NCBI GenBank assembly: GCA_964017045.1
Contig: OZ024809.1
Span: 23,001,618-23,065,617 of the forward strand
Reading direction: 5' to 3'
DNA from: Omphiscola glabra
Taxonomy: Eukaryota; Mollusca; Gastropoda; Lymnaeidae
DNA length: 64,000 bases
This document shows positions 46,101 through 52,100 of this stretch, in pieces; positions within the stretch are counted from its first letter, which is position 1; every line of letters starts with the position of its first letter. Position numbers and translations under genes: made by a program. The notes beneath the pieces are model-generated. The model saw nothing but the letters and a program-made list of their open reading frames with translations, did no database searches and was not told the origin of the DNA.

Positions 46101-49100
46101 GGATGCAAGGAACATGCACTAGAGCATCAAGAGGGCATTAGGTCTACACACTTAAAAAATAGCACTGCTCAAGTCCAAGACTGGTCAAATTATTCAGAAC
46201 CCAAACGACCAACTCCGACTTTGGGTAGAGCATTATCTTGAACTATAGGGCAACAGTGAATGTAGTCACTGAGACCGCTCTGAACAATATTACCGTCTTG
46301 TCAATAAGGGAAGAACTGGATGAAGTGCTAAGTTTACAGGAGCTCGAAAAAGCAATTGATTACCTTGATGGGAAGGCACCAGGGATTGATGGCATTCCCC
46401 CGGAAGTCCTCAAAAATGGAAAAACTATACTACTTTAGCCCTTACATGAGTTCCTCTGTCTGTGTTGGGAAACAGGTCACATTTCCCATGACATGAGAGA
46501 CGTCAACATCGTAACATTGTACAAAAATAAAGGGGACTAAATTGATTGTATTAACTACCGAGGAATTTCTCTCCTTGGCTTAGCTGGAAAGACTTTTGAC
46601 CGTGTTGCCCTAAAACGATTGCAGAGTTTGGCTAACCGCATCTACCCAGAGTCCCAATGTGGCTTCCGAAGTGGGCTCTCAACTATAGACATGAAAGTCT
46701 CGTTACGCCAAATGCAGGAGAATTGTCGTGAACAGCATATGCCTCTTTATATTGCTTTCATAGATCTGCCAAAGGCATTCGACTTGGTAAGTCGGAATGG
46801 CCTGTTCAGTATCTTGCAAAGAATAGTTTGTCCCCCACGACTGGTCACAATCATACAATCAATTCACAAAAACATGCAAAGCACAGTAACCTTCAATGGC
46901 GCTGCAGTCAGCAGCGGAGTATAACAGGGTTGTATACTTGCACCAACGCTCTTCTCCATTTTCTTCTCGATGCTCCTTCAATTTTCCTTCAGGGAATGTG
47001 AAGATGGAGTGTACATCCATACCGGATCTGATGGTAGGCTGTTCAATATCGCTCGCCCTCGTGCAAAGACCAAGGTAAAAAAGGTACTGATTCTTGAACT
47101 GCTGTTCGCTGACGATGCCGCCTTAACATCTCACACAGATGAAGGTCTTCAGCGGCTAGTTATTTGTCTATCACACGCTTGTAAAGAGTTTGGACTGTCA
47201 ATAAGTGTACTGAAAACCTATGTCATGGTTCAAGAAACACCTTCCCCTCCAATAATATCTATTGAGGGCAAAAATCAGTCGGTTGTTGAGTATTTCACAC
47301 ACTTTGGATCCAATATTTCTAGTTCTCTGCCCTTTGATGAAGAGATAAACATCAGGATCGCAAAAGCAGCAGCAACTATGGCTAAACTGAATAAGCGGGT
47401 GTGGAATAATCTCAATCTAACTGAAAAAACAAAACTAAGAGTCTATCAGGTATGCTTGCTTAGTACACTCCTATATGGCAGTGAAGTGTGGACCACATAT
47501 ACAAGTCATGAGCGGAAACTCAACAGCTTCCATCTCGCATTGTACGTATCCGATGGCAGGACAAGGTGCACAGTGGTCTAGGAACGTGCAAAAATGTTAA
47601 GCATATTCTCCGCTCTTAGCAAGAGGTGCCTTCGCTGGTTAGGCCATGTTAGGAGAATTGGGGAAGGACGTATCCCAAAGATGCTGCTGTATGGAGAGTT
47701 GGCAGAATGGACAAGACTTATTGGACGGCCACGCCTGAGATTTATGGACGTTTGCAAAAAGAGCATGAGGGAAGCCAACATTGAAATCAACAAATGGGAG
47801 ATCATTGCCGAACAACGTTCCAACCGCCGAATAGCAGTTTACGAGGGAGTAAAAAAGTCAGAAGATGCGCTAAACGTAGCCCTTGATACAAAAATAACAA
47901 AACGGAAGGCCAAGTCTAACCAGGAGTCAATATTCTCCTGCGAGAAATTCTGTCGAGATTGTCACTCCAGGATTGGCCTAGTGAGCCACACGTCCAAGTG
48001 TAGCACTCCATAGCTACTCCATCGTCTCGCGAAGACGGAAGGATGCCACGTAAATAAATGGGTAAACTTCTGAGTCCAACACGATTCCTATTTCCTTCAT
48101 TTTCCACTTCAAAAATACTTTACATTTTTTAACTGTATGATTTTTGTTAATGGAATCAAGCCGTACAAACTAGGTGTTAATCTCTTTTACCTTTCTTGAA
48201 TCTTCGGCACAAGCAAGTATTTGGAAAAAAATAGGAAAAACTAATATTTCGTTAATGGAGGTAAGTTGTGGGGATCGAAATTTGAGCGAATTCGTTTTCG
48301 TCGGCAAAGGGTCTATGTGCCAGGTTTTTCAGCTTGATAGGATTACGGCAAGTGGGTCCCTAAGCCCTCCGCAGATTTTTGCACACAAAAAAACAACAAC
48401 ACGCGAGCGACGTTAATATAAAAGATTTAAATTTAAAAAAAACTTTTAAAAATAGTTTTTCGCATAAATCCTTTATAAAATCTAGTATCAAAGCAATGGA
48501 GGTGACGCTGAAAATTTGACAAAATATGTACACACGTAATGCACTTTATATGTATCCCAATTAGTGCCCCCCCCCTCCCCCCACCGAAAGCTTGCAACCG
48601 CACATTTTTTTCACGCCCGTGAACTATATTAATATTATTACAACTGTTACAGAAATTTAAAAAAAAAAAAGCAACAACAACCAACAAAAAAAAAAAAAAT
48701 ACGCACCAAAATCACTTGAGATATTTAAAAAAAAAAAGAATCTCATTTAGCGCAGTTATCGGGAATTTTATTTTGTGAAATCAGTAATGTCATACCTCCC
48801 TCCCATGACAAAACAGGGCAAAAACTGATTTTTAGGGATTAGGGTTTGGGGCGGGGCTGAAAATTTGATACAATGTGTTGTCATCGGCAGCGAGGTCTAA
48901 TTGATAAGTTTCAGCTCGATAGATTGACGGGAAGTGGGTCAGTTAGCCGTCCCAATATTTTGACAGCCAGCCACCGAGCCAGCTGGCCGCGAACAAAAAT
49001 TAAAGTTAATCTAATGCAGCGGTTCTCAACCTGTGGATCGCGACCCCTTTGGGGGTCTAATGACCCTTTCTCAGGGGTCGTCTAAGACCATCGGAAAACA

Positions 49101-52100
49101 CATATACTAACAGATATGAAGTAGAAACGAAAATAATTTTGTGGTTGGGGGGGGGTCGCCACAACATGAGGAACTGTATTAAAGGGTCTCGGCATTATAA
49201 AGGTTGAGAACCACTGATCTAATGCATTATAAAAATACTATTTTGTTAATTCGTCAAGAATATGAACGTGACGTCAACTAGGACACAGAATTGAAACCAA
49301 CAAAAACCATTAGGTATCTACGATTGTACTCTACACCATTACGTTTCTGATACTCTCCAACCATGTCCGTGATTCGCCAGGTTCCAACCACCGTGGGCGT
49401 AGTCTGCACGGCCACGAATGTGGCACTGTACACAGATACGGTGTCACCCCTGGGGGAAAATATGGATTTTTATTTTTTTTTAAAACATATGCAATATTTC
49501 TGGAATAATAATATATATATTTTTTAAAGCTCGTTAAAGAAAACTGACCTCTGATGTTGAAAATTTAAATTTTGTCCGTGGAAATGGAGAGAGTGGACGT
49601 CCATCTCGTTACCGAAACCAATGACGTAGAACTGGACACGGTCACCAACACACACCTTTCATAAACGCGAGAGAAACATTGAAAATCTCAGGGGAATTTT
49701 TTTGATTACTTTTATTGTGCACTTGCTGTATAAACTAACTAAATATTGTGCACTTTTTGCATAAAAATAACTTAACATTGTGCACTTGCTGTATAAACTA
49801 ACTTGAAATACGTGTCATCTTATGATTCACCAATGTCAATTTTATATTAGAATACTGGATAAGCTTAAGAAATGTCTTTCTTATTCAGGGCCGACCCTGA
49901 CAATTGCGGGGCCCTATGCGAAACGGATTGCGCGGGGCCCTTTCTGGATAGGAATAAGGATAATAAGTGAAAAATTAAGATTTTGTATTAGAAAATAAAT
50001 TCGGGGCGGGGCCTATGAAAGTGCGGGGCCCATTGCGGCCGCATAGGTTGCAATGGCCTAAGGCCGGCCCTGTTCTTAGTATATACGCAATAATTTAAGT
50101 GCATTGAAATTATTATATCAGTGTGATATAGAAATGTATGGCCTATTAGCTTTCACTGCTGTGATTCGTGGATTAGAAAAATTCTACTTGGAGTGATGTA
50201 TAATGTCATTACAGTGATTCCTGCTAAGGTCCCAAATGACCTCCCGTTGAGCGACCTCTTGAGATTACTGTCAATAAAGTCAGGATCGCTGTTCGCATTG
50301 AGCTGACCACACAGGCCAGGGTCCTGACAGAACGTGTTGATGTTGTCGTCCAGGTACCAGCTCATGTTCTCGTCCCAGTTCATGTCGACCAATGGGAACT
50401 CTTCGTCCACGTCCGTTCTTTCGTTGTTGTTGTCGAGGACACCTGGAGAAAGTTTGGATATGTTGCTATTGCTTTTGACACACATATCTTTAAATGTGAC
50501 TATAACGTTATAAAACGTTTTAAACGTATACAATCAAATACAATAACAGACCTATCAATGTTTTACCTTTCCTCATGTAGATCTGATAATTCGAATATCC
50601 AAAGTACTTTCATTTTTTAAGACTAACACACTTTCAATCTTATGTGCACTGCAGGTATAGACACATCATATATTGGCTGCGTGTAGCAATGCTGTCTTCT
50701 TAAAAACATACAACATACGCCAAAACTATAGGTTACTGAAACTGTCGGATCTTGATTGCATACTTGCGTTTGTCAACGGTGAGTAGATCCAGCAGCCGCG
50801 TGACCATGAAAGTGAAAAGGATTTTATGTTCGGAAGTTTTTGTTCGAAAAGTGTCTCCCCGAGAAGGAAAAAGTATTCATAGCTGAGAACAATAGTTTCG
50901 CTCATACGCAACTGAACGTAAAGGGCGACGGGGTGGGGGGGGGTTTAAGGTGGAAGAGGAACTCCTATAGATATTTTGTTTAAAAGGCACCACATACATG
51001 GTTCTGGGAAGGTGCTCTGTCAACGCAATCAAGCTCTTCCGTTGGAGAATCACTCAACCCTATAAAAATATTGCGTGTGAGAACCACAGCCAGAAATTTA
51101 AACAATGCATCCTCCCGGCTCAGCCAAGCGCTGTGTCAGGTAAACAATCGACAACCGTGCTGCTGATGTTGCGTGTCAAGGATGTTCCACGTAGATTTCT
51201 TATGGACAAACACAGCATCTTCTGGTGAACACGGTTGAGATTCTCATTATCGACATTCTTAAGGGTCGATCTGGCTTCCTCTTCCATTAATGGACACAAT
51301 GCACTTCCTTATTGGCAAAATGTCGCAACAATGGAGACCATTGCTGTTTTAGATGATGCCGTCTTATTATATCTCTCAAAGAAATTTTCTGCAACCCTAG
51401 GGAACCCGGGGCGCCATGTGCTACGCACCGTTGACAAACGCACGTAAACGTTCAATTTGCGGCAGCTTCAGTTCCGTGACGTTTGAAGTTCCCTCTATTT
51501 TTAACTTTTCAAAAATCACCATTGCCTTAATTTGACGTCACGTCGTCATGGGTACACACCGGGTTTACACGTAATAATAAGACCAAACAGGCCACTGAAC
51601 ACATCCTTGACAGAGTTGACATGGGAGTGGTACACCCAAGGTAAGCATGGGGGGTCGTCTTCAGTAGGGGCGTCGCTCTCTTCCACTCGCCATTCGGCGA
51701 TAAGTGTCTCACCGGGAGGGACGTGGTCGTCATCTTTGAGATTCCCTGATGTGTTGTCCAGGTAGAGTGCACCTGGTGTGTGAACAAGGATATGAATTTT
51801 AAAACAGGAAATCAATTTATTTATTCAACTAGATATGACGCGAAAAAACGAAGTAAAAAAATAATATATCAAATTCTTTTAATGGACGGAAGCAAATTAA
51901 AATAAATTGTGTAGACTGGGTTCAAGCCGTGTAAAGAGATTACTAGGAAAGAGATTTGGGAACGCTTAAAATATAGAACAAAACAATAAGGGAAGGGCAG
52001 ATCTACAATTCAACATTATTTCCCCTGTTGGACAAAATTATTATACACATTTAATGATAATTGTGTCCATAGAATGATGTTATAATGGATGTCATCGATC

